Positions 9,296 through 16,353 of a stretch of 64,000 bases of DNA are shown here, in pieces. Source of the DNA: Treponema sp. (GTDB taxonomy: Bacteria > Spirochaetota > Spirochaetia > Treponematales > Treponemataceae). Position 1 is the stretch's first letter. Every line of letters starts with the position of its first letter. A model generated the notes under the pieces. It did not search any database. It was not told the origin of the DNA and was given only the letters and a program-made list of their open reading frames with translations. The stretch is from assembly GCA_022510925.1 (NCBI GenBank), contig JAFLSO010000002.1, positions 91,223-155,222 of the forward strand, in the 5' to 3' direction. The translations under genes were made by a program, and so were the position numbers.

Positions 9296-10126
9296 CTAGC
9301 GGATGACGCTCGCGAAAAGCTGCTGGGTAAGAAGGCCCCAGCCGTCCACCAGAACAAAAAGCATAAGCTTGAACGGCATGGAAATCTGCACCGGCGGAAG
9401 CATCATCATGCCCATGCTCATAAGGATGCTTGCCACCACCATGTCTATCACGATGAACGGAATGTACAGCAGGACGCCTATTTTAAAGGCCGCCGTAAGC
9501 TCATGCAGTATGTACGCGGGAATAAGGATGTGCGTGGGAACGTCCGCCAGCGTCTCGGGCTGCTCCATGCGGGCCATGCGCATGAAAGTGCCTATGTAAG
9601 AGGTGTCGTCGCTCATCTGCCGGAACATGAAGAGCCGTATGGGAGCCTCCGCCTGCGAGTAAGCCTCCTCCAGCGCAATCTCGTTGTTGGAGAGCGGCCT
9701 GAACGAATTCTCGTAGACATCGGTGAAAGTGGGCCACATGCAGAAAAGCGTCATGAAAAGGGCGATTCCGTTCAGAACCGCCGTGGGCGGAACCTGCTGC
9801 AAGGAAAGCGCGCGTTTTATGAAATCCAGGACTATGCTGAACCTGAGGAAGCACGTCACAAGAATCAGAAGGCTTGGAGCGAGCGTGAGCAGTGTCAGGA
9901 AAAGCAGCAGCTGCACGCTGAACGCCACCTCGCGTCCTGTGCGCGGAGCCGTGGCCGTAAACGTAATGTTCGGGAAATCTATGCCGGTGATGCCCCCGCC
10001 CATCTCCGTGGTGCCCAGTGATGAGCCCTGCGGGAAATTCTGGTCCGACTGCGAGAATCCCCGCGAGATGCCGGCGAAGAGCAGCAGAAGAAGCACGAAT
10101 GTCCTTCGCTTAAAAACATGTCTCAC
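9296..10126 (-). CDS. fliP: flagellar export gate protein FliP
   Basis: 276 aa. An N-terminal signal peptide (RRTFVLLLLLFAGISRGFSQ), typical of FliP, is followed by LLLFLTLLTLAPSLLILVTCF (helix 1) and QQVPPTAVLNGIALFMTLF, both strongly conserved FliP blocks. The end has ILMSMGMMMLPPVQISMPFKL, another signature. The start is GTG at 10126, supported by GAGGAG six bases upstream; fliO ends four bases before it. FliP forms the pentameric ring of the export gate in the inner membrane. Confidence 0.95.
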   Translation of the reverse strand: MRHVFKRRTFVLLLLLFAGISRGFSQSDQNFPQGSSLGTTEMGGGITGIDFPNITFTATAPRTGREVAFSVQLLLFLTLLTLAPSLLILVTCFLRFSIVLDFIKRALSLQQVPPTAVLNGIALFMTLFCMWPTFTDVYENSFRPLSNNEIALEEAYSQAEAPIRLFMFRQMSDDTSYIGTFMRMARMEQPETLADVPTHILIPAYILHELTAAFKIGVLLYIPFIVIDMVVASILMSMGMMMLPPVQISMPFKLMLFVLVDGWGLLTQQLFASVIR

Positions 10127-10129
10127 GCG

Positions 10130-10786
10130 CTACTCCTCCTCGCCCTCTACGCGCTTGTGCTTAAGGGAATCCAGTATCCTGCTGGTGGAGCGGTCGTAGG
10201 CGGTTCCCTGCCGCTCCTCGGAACTCTTCTTTCCCATGAAAATCTCAAGTATGTCCGCGAAGCTTCCGGGCCGTCTCACGCCGTCCGTCCTGTCCGCATA
10301 CACGTTGAAGTCCTGAACCAGCTCCTGGTCAGGGGAGCCATCCTTGCCGTTTATGGTGTCCAGAAGCGTTACTGAGTCCTCTCCCACGCCAAGCACATAG
10401 GCGCGGTCTATGAGGGTCACCACATGGACGGACTTTCCGGGAGAAAGCGCGAGCGTGGCCACGTTCCGCAGAAACGGATCGTTAGTGGCTGCCCCGGGAG
10501 TGTTTTTCCTCATAATCTTCAGCACGAACCATATAATCACCACCACAAGGGCCAGCACCAGTATCATGCGGATAAAAACCCACAGGCCGCCGGCTGAGCC
10601 GCGGGCACTGCCCTGAACATCCGTCTGGCCGGAGGGAGCGTTTATGGGAATGAGGGATTCGTCTGTCTGGCTTATGACCGACCGCGCGGGAGCGGAATCC
10701 ACGTTCGGTGCAGAAAGGTCCTGTGAAAACACGCAGCGCGCCCCAAAAAGGCCTATCACCGCCATAAGGAGCGCTTTTCTAAGCAA
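10130..10786 (-). CDS. fliO: flagellar biosynthesis protein FliO/FliZ
   Basis: About 218 aa. It has an N-terminal signal-like helix, a short periplasmic stretch, one membrane helix (VFIRMILVLALVVVIIWFVL) and a cytoplasmic domain with ATLALSPGKSVHVVTLIDRAYVLGV, which is the FliO domain. FliO helps assemble the FliP ring; treponemal papers often call it FliZ. The start is doubtful. The frame allows TTG at 10786 or ATG at 10765, neither with a ribosome site. An ATG at 10815 followed by GGTGGGGGG is one base out of frame: one more G would give a well-formed N-terminus joined to this frame (see findings). Confidence 0.85.
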   Translation of the reverse strand: MLRKALLMAVIGLFGARCVFSQDLSAPNVDSAPARSVISQTDESLIPINAPSGQTDVQGSARGSAGGLWVFIRMILVLALVVVIIWFVLKIMRKNTPGAATNDPFLRNVATLALSPGKSVHVVTLIDRAYVLGVGEDSVTLLDTINGKDGSPDQELVQDFNVYADRTDGVRRPGSFADILEIFMGKKSSEERQGTAYDRSTSRILDSLKHKRVEGEEE

Positions 10787-10865
10787 AGAGTTTCTCGTAA
10801 TGTCCCCCCACCCATAAACGCTGTCCCATGCAGGATGACTCCCGCCGGAGCAGCGTGACCGAGCG

Positions 10866-12074
10866 CTACATGGAAGAAGTGACGTGCTCTATCGCAGGAA
10901 GAATCTCGGTTACACGAACACCGAAGTTCTCGTCTATGACCACAACTTCTCCTTTTGCAATCGGCTTATGGTTTACTAATATGTCCACCGGCTCACCGGC
11001 AAGTTTATCAAGCTCTATGATGGTGCCCTCGCCCATGCCCAGTATCTCTTTTATGGTCTTTTTTGTGCGGCCCAGCTCCACGGTCATCTCCATGAAGACG
11101 TCCATGATGAGGCTTATGTTCCCCTGCTCGCCCGCGTTGCTTGAGGGCTGAAGGTTGGGGAATGAGAGCGACTGCACGTTAGGCGGAGGCTGCATCATTC
11201 CGCCCATCTGCATGCCCATGCCTCCCATGGGCATACCGCCCATAGGCATTCCCATTCCACCCATAGGGGCCGCCATGCCCATTCCGCCCATCTGCATGCC
11301 CATGCCTCCCATGGGAGCCGCTCCTCCCATATTCATTCCGCCCATAGGGGCCGCTGCCATTCCTCCGCCCATGGAGGAGAAATCCGCCGCGGGAGCGGAC
11401 GCCGGGGCCGCTGTCTTGACCGCGGAGCCTCCACCTAAAGACGTGGCCATTCCCTCCGCCACGGGAGCGCTCACGGCCTCCCACAGGGTATAGCTCTCTC
11501 CTGCGAGGGTGACCGGATATGTGAACAGGGCGAACGTTCCCTGCGGCATGCGCACCATGGCCTTAGGCTGATTGAACGCCTCCGGCGGATTGGTCGCAAG
11601 CCCGGGAAGCTTTCCTCCCGCACTGAGCTCAGTTATCTCCGCGCCTGCATGGGACGCCACCACCTCAGAGATTACGGAGAGCGCCATGTCATCCAAAGCG
11701 GGCGCCTCCTCTTTGTTTATGAGGGCCACTATCTTAGTCGCGAATTCCTTTGAGAGTATGAAAAGGTGATCACCGCTCAGCGCCGTGGAATAGTCGGCCA
11801 TTACGGCTACGACCTCCTCCGAAAGCTTGGCCAGGAACTGATCCCTGCCCAGGGCCTCCACTGTGGGCGCACCCGCCACGGCATCGCTTTCCGTCATGCT
11901 GTTGAGTATGCCAGCGAGCTTGTCCTTGATTTTCTCGGCGAATCCCTGGAGCGTGGCCACGTCTATGCTGGAGCCGGAGTCAGCAGAAGATGCTCCGCCT
12001 GAACTTAAGCCACCCACGTCTACGCCTGAAAGCAATGCGTCAATTTCTTCCTGGGAAATACTTCCTTCGCTCAT
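10866..12074 (-). CDS. fliY: flagellar C-ring switch protein FliY (FliN-type)
   Basis: 402 aa. The N-terminal SQEEIDALLSG motif is the CheY-P-binding peptide shared with FliM. A CheC-like middle domain follows (about 40-215). A Met/Gly-rich linker of some 60 residues comes next, built from MGGMGM-type units. The C-terminal FliN/SpoA domain contains VFMEMTVELGRTKKTIKEIL and GEPVDILVNHKPIAKGEVVV. The protein is part of the rotor C-ring that sets rotation direction. The CheC phosphatase pattern [S/D]xxxExxNxxxG appears as S133, E137, A140, G144, so the catalytic Asn is missing. The start overlaps the fliM stop (ATGA). Confidence 0.95.
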   Translation of the reverse strand: MSEGSISQEEIDALLSGVDVGGLSSGGASSADSGSSIDVATLQGFAEKIKDKLAGILNSMTESDAVAGAPTVEALGRDQFLAKLSEEVVAVMADYSTALSGDHLFILSKEFATKIVALINKEEAPALDDMALSVISEVVASHAGAEITELSAGGKLPGLATNPPEAFNQPKAMVRMPQGTFALFTYPVTLAGESYTLWEAVSAPVAEGMATSLGGGSAVKTAAPASAPAADFSSMGGGMAAAPMGGMNMGGAAPMGGMGMQMGGMGMAAPMGGMGMPMGGMPMGGMGMQMGGMMQPPPNVQSLSFPNLQPSSNAGEQGNISLIMDVFMEMTVELGRTKKTIKEILGMGEGTIIELDKLAGEPVDILVNHKPIAKGEVVVIDENFGVRVTEILPAIEHVTSSM

Positions 12075-13105
12075 ATAGATTCTTCTCCTTCTGCCGTAAG
12101 TTCCTCAAACTCGTCGTCTTCGATTTCTTCAAGCTTGCCGATTATCTGCACTGCCATTTTTTTACCAACATTTCCGGCCTGGCAGTAGAATTTCTTTTTG
12201 TTTCCCACGCTGAGCGTAAGCGGATCGTCCACGCGCACGGTGTTAAGGCGCACCACGTCCCCCGCCCTCAGGCTCAGGACATCGCGTATGGGAACGTTTA
12301 TGGTCCCCACCTCGGCCACAATCTCCATCTCCACGTCGCTCAGCTTCTCCTTAAGCGTGCCCAGATACTGGGTGGTGGAGCTGCGGCGCACGGAGCTGAA
12401 CCAGAACTGGCTGGAAAGCTTGGACACGATGGGCTCTATGGTGATGTAGGGAATGCATATGTTCATCATGCCGGCCTCATCACCAATCTTTATCTCCAGC
12501 GTGACCAGAATGACCATCTCGCTCGGAGGCACTATCTGCGCGAACTGCGGGTTGGTCTCTATCTGCTGAAGGCGCGGGCGAAGGTCTATAACCTGCGTCC
12601 ATGCCTCCCTCATGTTCGCCAGAATCCTTACGATGATGCCCTCCATTACGCTCTGCTCTATATCGGTAAGGTCGCGGTTCACTTTTCCGCCGGTGTCGCC
12701 TGAGCCTCCGAAAAGACGGTCAATCATTATGAAAGTGATTTCGGGCGCTATCTCAAGCACGGCGTTTCCCTTGAGCGGGTCCATGTTTATTACGGCCAGC
12801 GTGGTGGGCGTGGGGATGGAGCGTATGAACTCCTCGTAAGTAAGCTGGTCCACGGACGCCACGTGCACGTGCACCAGAGTGCGCAGCTGCGCTGAGAGGC
12901 TTGTGGTGGTGAGGCGCGAGAAAGTCTCGTGCATGTTGGAGACTGTACGGATCTGCTCCTTTGAGAATTTGTCAGGACGGCGGAAGTCGTAAATCTTAAT
13001 GCGACGGGTGTCGCTTACAGGCTTGAAGTCATCGGTCTCTGCGTCGCCGGAGCTTATTGCCTGTAGGAGCTGGTCTATCTCGTCCTGTGACAGAACTTCA
13101 TTCAT
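12071..13105 (-). CDS. fliM: flagellar motor switch protein FliM
   Basis: 344 aa. The N-terminus LSQDEIDQLLQAISSGD is the CheY-P-binding motif. The middle domain has IYDFRRPDKFSKEQIRTV and LVHVHVASVDQLTYEEFIRS, and RLFGGSGDTGGKVNRDLTDIE is the FliM signature loop near FliG. The C-terminal SpoA domain ends in VGNKKKFYCQAGNVGKKMAVQI. FliM links FliG to FliY in the rotor. It is in the usual place between fliL and fliY and overlaps fliY by four bases. Confidence 0.97.
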   Translation of the reverse strand: MNEVLSQDEIDQLLQAISSGDAETDDFKPVSDTRRIKIYDFRRPDKFSKEQIRTVSNMHETFSRLTTTSLSAQLRTLVHVHVASVDQLTYEEFIRSIPTPTTLAVINMDPLKGNAVLEIAPEITFIMIDRLFGGSGDTGGKVNRDLTDIEQSVMEGIIVRILANMREAWTQVIDLRPRLQQIETNPQFAQIVPPSEMVILVTLEIKIGDEAGMMNICIPYITIEPIVSKLSSQFWFSSVRRSSTTQYLGTLKEKLSDVEMEIVAEVGTINVPIRDVLSLRAGDVVRLNTVRVDDPLTLSVGNKKKFYCQAGNVGKKMAVQIIGKLEEIEDDEFEELTAEGEESI

Positions 13106-13129
13106 GTCTCAATCCACCTTGCCGCGGCG

Positions 13130-13678
13130 CTACTGCTGCACCACATCCTTCGCCGTAAACATGACAGCCCGTATGCGCGCGTTGCTCAGTATGTCATCGT
13201 TTATCTGATCCCGAATCTGCTGCTTCAGGACCTCCTCGTTCTGCGGCTTAAGCTCCTCGACCGTTTTCTCGGAGAAGAAGCGCCTCAGGAAGTCTATTAT
13301 CTCTATGCGGCGGGAAGTTATCTCCGCGCTGGCCGCCTTGTCGTCCTTCTTGTAGCCGAGCGCTATCGTAACGGAGACGCTCGCAGGCATGGCGTCGCTG
13401 GTGGATGTGCGTATCTGGTCCAGGCTGGTGTACCAGTCGTAGTCCTCGCGCTGCGTGGTGTACTCCTCGCTTACGGGAATGAAAGTCTGCTTCTTTCCGC
13501 CCTTGTTAAGGATAAGCGTGGTAATGACAACAATCGTGACAATGAGGATAACCGCCCCGACACCTATCAGAATCCATTTTAAAAGTCCGGGGACAACACC
13601 TTTCAGGCCGCCTTTCTTGCCGCCTGACGAGCCGCCGAGGTCATCTCCCAAGTCGTCTGCATCGCCGTCGTCTGCCAT
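13130..13678 (-). CDS. fliL: flagellar basal body protein FliL
   Basis: 182 aa from the ATG at 13678 (MADDGDADDLGDD). An upstream in-frame TTG overlaps the GGAGG ribosome site and is therefore unlikely. An acidic cytoplasmic tail is followed by one membrane helix (LLKWILIGVGAVILIVTIVVITTL) and a periplasmic FliL domain. FliL surrounds the stator in spirochaetes and stabilises it. The C-terminus (INDDILSNARIRAVMFTAKDVVQQ) fits the family's end motif. The gene follows motB and precedes fliM. Confidence 0.93.
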   Translation of the reverse strand: MADDGDADDLGDDLGGSSGGKKGGLKGVVPGLLKWILIGVGAVILIVTIVVITTLILNKGGKKQTFIPVSEEYTTQREDYDWYTSLDQIRTSTSDAMPASVSVTIALGYKKDDKAASAEITSRRIEIIDFLRRFFSEKTVEELKPQNEEVLKQQIRDQINDDILSNARIRAVMFTAKDVVQQ

Positions 13679-13743
13679 TTTATCCTCCAAAAATACTTTT
13701 CTGCCTTATTTATCGGTTTTTTTTTATTTTAGTTTAGGGCATT

Positions 13744-14466
13744 CTAGAAATGCCCGTCGTCAAGTATTATCACGTCCACGCGCCTGTTGTGCGCCCTGCC
13801 CTCAGGCGTGCCGTTGTCATACTTGGGCCGTGTGTCCGCGTAGCCCGCTATGGAGAACTGACGCTCATCCACGCCGAAGTCGCTCAGGTAATGGAGCACG
13901 TTGGCGGCCCGCGCGGCGCTCAGCTCCCAGTTGCTAGGGAATTCGCTGTCGCTGGGAACGGGAGTGTTGTCCGTGTGCCCCTCTATGCGCCATCTTTTTC
14001 CCTGCACCTCCGGCTCCTCAAAAAATCTGGCCAGATGAAGAAGGACATCGCGGCTGTCGTCTATGTTAAGCTCGGCCTTGCCCTCCTCAAAGAAAGCGTC
14101 GCTCGCAAGCGATATGACAAGCCCGCGCTCATCGCTCGTTATGGTGATTTTGGTGGTCTTGACTACCGGGGCGAAGCTGCTTATGGCCTTCTTCATGGCA
14201 GGTCCCAGGGCCTTTCCCTTGTCAAGGGACGGAAGCGAACTCACCACGTTTCCCAGGCTGGCGAGCGTACCGGGACTCAGCGACACGTTTCCGCCGGTAT
14301 ATGTGTTGGACAGAGCCGCCTGCATCGCGGCCATCTGCACTGCGTCTGTCTCCGAGGGATCGTACAGCATGACGAAGAAGCAGAGCATGAGCGTTATCAT
14401 GTCGCCGTAAGTTCCCTGCCACGCGGTTGACGGCTTGCCAGGCTCTTTAGATTCTCTCTTACCCAT
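13744..14466 (-). CDS. motB: flagellar stator protein MotB
   Basis: 240 aa. A single membrane helix starts at TYGDMITLMLCFFVMLYD, with the proton-carrying Asp at residue 22. A plug/linker region and an OmpA-like peptidoglycan-binding domain follow (RIEGHTDNTPVP, WELSAARAANVLHYL, IAGYADTRP, NRRVDVIIL). It anchors the stator to peptidoglycan. The helix carries several Cys and Met residues. It starts 12 bases after motA. The size is at the short end for MotB and typical of treponemes. Confidence 0.96.
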   Translation of the reverse strand: MGKRESKEPGKPSTAWQGTYGDMITLMLCFFVMLYDPSETDAVQMAAMQAALSNTYTGGNVSLSPGTLASLGNVVSSLPSLDKGKALGPAMKKAISSFAPVVKTTKITITSDERGLVISLASDAFFEEGKAELNIDDSRDVLLHLARFFEEPEVQGKRWRIEGHTDNTPVPSDSEFPSNWELSAARAANVLHYLSDFGVDERQFSIAGYADTRPKYDNGTPEGRAHNRRVDVIILDDGHF

Positions 14467-14478
14467 CCAGGAACCCCT

Positions 14479-15261
14479 CTAGTCCTTAAGGACGTCGGAC
14501 TCAATGGCCTTGCGGCTTTTAGGCTCAAGATACGTGAGAAGCTTCTGCGCCAGGACACGTGGGTTGTCGCCGGCCTGGATTGAGAGGATTCCCTCTAGGA
14601 CCATCTCGCGGCTGTTCATCTCGCGCGTGTTCTGTGCCAGGAGCTTGGTGGCCAGAGGACCGAACAGCCAGTTGGCGAGCATGGAGCCGTACAGCGTCGT
14701 TATAAGGGCGACGGCCATGTTCGGACCCAGGGAGCTTTTGTCCTCCAGGTTCTGAAGCATACCGATCAGACCGATAACCGTACCCATCATTCCCCAACCG
14801 GGAGCGTATCCTGACCACTGCACCATGACGTTCGCCCACTCCATGTGCCGCGCCTCCATCTGCGCCATCTCGTTCTCCAGTATGGAGCGTATCGCGGTGC
14901 CGTCAGAGCCGTCCACCATGAGGCGAAGCCCCTCCTTAAGGAAAGCGTCGTCCAGGTCGTCAAGGCCCTCCTCCAGCGCGAGTATTCCCTCACGCCTGGC
15001 CTTCTCGGAGAGAGCCACCATGTTCTGCACGGCGTTCTTCTCGCCGTAATCGTAAGTCTTGAAACAGCGTCCCAGGATGCCCCAGATGCCCAGCGCCTTG
15101 TTCATGGGCGAGCTTACGAAGAGCGCCATGTAGGATCCGCCTATGGTTATGAAAACTGACGGTATGTCTATGATGTTCATGATTGACGAGCCGCCGGAAA
15201 AAACGCCCAGAAACACCATGGCTATGCCGCCGACGAACCCTATGATGGTTGCTATGTCCAT
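14479..15261 (-). CDS. motA: flagellar stator protein MotA
   Basis: 260 aa with four membrane helices. MDIATIIGFVGGIAMVFLGV begins the protein, and APGWGMMGTVIGLIGML contains the conserved Pro of helix 3 that couples ion flow to torque. The cytoplasmic loop (EKARREGILALEEGLDDLDD) holds the charged residues that contact FliG. A GGGAGG site lies 10 bases before the ATG. It is the second gene of the operon, before motB. Confidence 0.97.
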   Translation of the reverse strand: MDIATIIGFVGGIAMVFLGVFSGGSSIMNIIDIPSVFITIGGSYMALFVSSPMNKALGIWGILGRCFKTYDYGEKNAVQNMVALSEKARREGILALEEGLDDLDDAFLKEGLRLMVDGSDGTAIRSILENEMAQMEARHMEWANVMVQWSGYAPGWGMMGTVIGLIGMLQNLEDKSSLGPNMAVALITTLYGSMLANWLFGPLATKLLAQNTREMNSREMVLEGILSIQAGDNPRVLAQKLLTYLEPKSRKAIESDVLKD

Positions 15262-15288
15262 TTATAATTTTCCTCCCACACCCTTCTC

Positions 15289-15486
15289 TTACAGTTCCTG
15301 CGGATAGATGCCGATCCGCCTGCGGTACGCGACGATGCGGTCTATGACCTCCTCCGGGCTCTCGCTCACCACAACCTTTTTCCCCGAAAGGAGAGTGAGC
15401 GTCAAGTCTGGATTCTGCTCCATGTTCTCAATCTGATGGGGGTTAATCCAATACTTTTTGCCGTTAAGACGGGTCACTTCTATCAT
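15289..15486 (-). CDS. flbD: FlbD-family protein, first gene of the fla operon here
   Basis: 65 aa, the normal FlbD length. The sequence begins MIEVTRLNGKKYWINPHQIE and has the compact LTLLSGKKVVVSESPEEVIDRI pattern. The family is found next to motA in spirochaete and Firmicute motility operons; it is not the Caulobacter regulator of the same name, and its job is not settled. A sigma70-like promoter whose predicted start lies only three bases before the ATG is upstream. Unlike T. pallidum, where flgD-flgE precede it, nothing flagellar lies upstream. Confidence 0.9.
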   Translation of the reverse strand: MIEVTRLNGKKYWINPHQIENMEQNPDLTLTLLSGKKVVVSESPEEVIDRIVAYRRRIGIYPQEL

Positions 15487-15495
15487 TATCTCTAT

Positions 15496-15524
15496 ATAAT
15501 GTACGGTTATGCGAGAACCGTCAA
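15496..15524 (-). promoter_or_regulatory. sigma70-like promoter for the fla operon
   Basis: On the minus strand, TTGACG (15519-15524) and CATTAT (15496-15501) are 17 bp apart. The predicted transcript start is near 15489, leaving a leader of only about three bases before flbD. The spacing and the 5/6 -35 box are good; the -10 is a 4/6 match. A sigma70 rather than sigma28 promoter is known for the T. pallidum fla operon. Confidence 0.55.
15503..15521. promoter_or_regulatory. candidate operator inside the fla promoter
   Basis: A perfect 6-bp inverted repeat, ACGGTT-N7-AACCGT, sits in the spacer of the flbD promoter and covers three bases of its -35 box. A dimeric regulator bound here would block polymerase. 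The response regulator encoded divergently, 140 bp away, is an obvious candidate, but that is inference. Confidence 0.4.
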
Positions 15525-15628
15525 GTATTTTATGACCATTTTTGATTATTTTTTTGTCCGCGCACGGACGTCACGCAGGGGCGAGGTATAAATTTTCGTT
15601 ATAGGCTTTAAAAATAACAAAAAAACAA

Positions 15629-15657
15629 TTGAGTTTAGAAAAGAATGGCGCTAACCT
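15629..15657 (+). promoter_or_regulatory. candidate promoter for the response regulator gene
   Basis: TTGAGT (15629-15634) and TAACCT (15652-15657) are 17 bp apart. The -10 is weak but keeps T-12, A-11 and T-7. The predicted +1 falls on the A of the response-regulator ATG, and no Shine-Dalgarno is present, so a leaderless transcript is likely. Confidence 0.4.
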
Positions 15658-15663
15658 AAAAGC

Positions 15664-16353
15664 ATGAGTAGCAGAATCCTGGTTATAGAAGACGTGCCCG
15701 AGATGCAGGAGCTCATCGTCATGTACATGGAGAGCGCTGGCTTTGACGCGGCCGCGGACGAGAGCGCGGAGCTTGCCCTGGAGCGGCTTAAAACCGGGTA
15801 CACGCCGGACCTGGTCCTGCTGGACCTGAACCTGCCGGGGATGGGCGGGCTGGAATTCCTTAAGAGGTTCCGCGCGGAATACAAGGCGACCATCCCCGTC
15901 ATAATAGTGAGCGCGCGGGACTCCGACGAGGACATAATAGCGGGCCTGGGATTCGGTGCGGATGAATTCGTGACGAAGCCGTTCAGCCCCAGGGTGCTGG
16001 TGGCGCGTGTACAGGCAAAGCTGAACCGTCTCAGCGCCACCGAGGCCAGCATGGAGGAGACGCTCACGTTCGGACCGTACACGCTTTACTGCAACAGCTG
16101 CGTGCTTAAGAAGGGCCCGGAGAAAATCCCGCTCTCGACCAAAGAGTACGAGGTCCTGGAATTCCTTGTGCGCAACGCGGGGCAGGCGCTCAGCCCGGAG
16201 ACGGTGTACAACAGCGTGTGGAAGACGCAGTACGGCGACATAACGGCGGTGGCAGTCTACATACAGCGTCTGCGCAAGAAAATAGAGGAGGATCCCGCCA
16301 AGCCCCGCTTCATCACCACCATGTTCGGGATGGGGTACAAGTTCATAATATGA
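15664..16353 (+). CDS. OmpR/PhoB-family response regulator
   Basis: 229 aa. The receiver domain has the acidic pocket (E9, D10), the phospho-acceptor D54 in LLDLNLPGM and K105 in FVTKPFSPR. A C-terminal winged-helix domain contains LSTKEYEVLEFLVRNAGQALSPETVYNSVW and ends in MFGMGYKFI (cited in part). It controls transcription after phosphorylation by the kinase encoded next, whose start overlaps its stop (ATGA). The ATG has no ribosome site. It diverges from the fla operon. Targets are unknown; regulation of the fla promoter or its own gene is possible. Confidence 0.93.
   Translation: MSSRILVIEDVPEMQELIVMYMESAGFDAAADESAELALERLKTGYTPDLVLLDLNLPGMGGLEFLKRFRAEYKATIPVIIVSARDSDEDIIAGLGFGADEFVTKPFSPRVLVARVQAKLNRLSATEASMEETLTFGPYTLYCNSCVLKKGPEKIPLSTKEYEVLEFLVRNAGQALSPETVYNSVWKTQYGDITAVAVYIQRLRKKIEEDPAKPRFITTMFGMGYKFII

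Noticed and set aside
15556-15569. GTCCG-CGCA-CGGAC hairpin next to a T-run
   Set aside because: The T-run is on the 5' side on the plus strand and becomes A's after the stem on the minus strand, so it is not a terminator for either direction.
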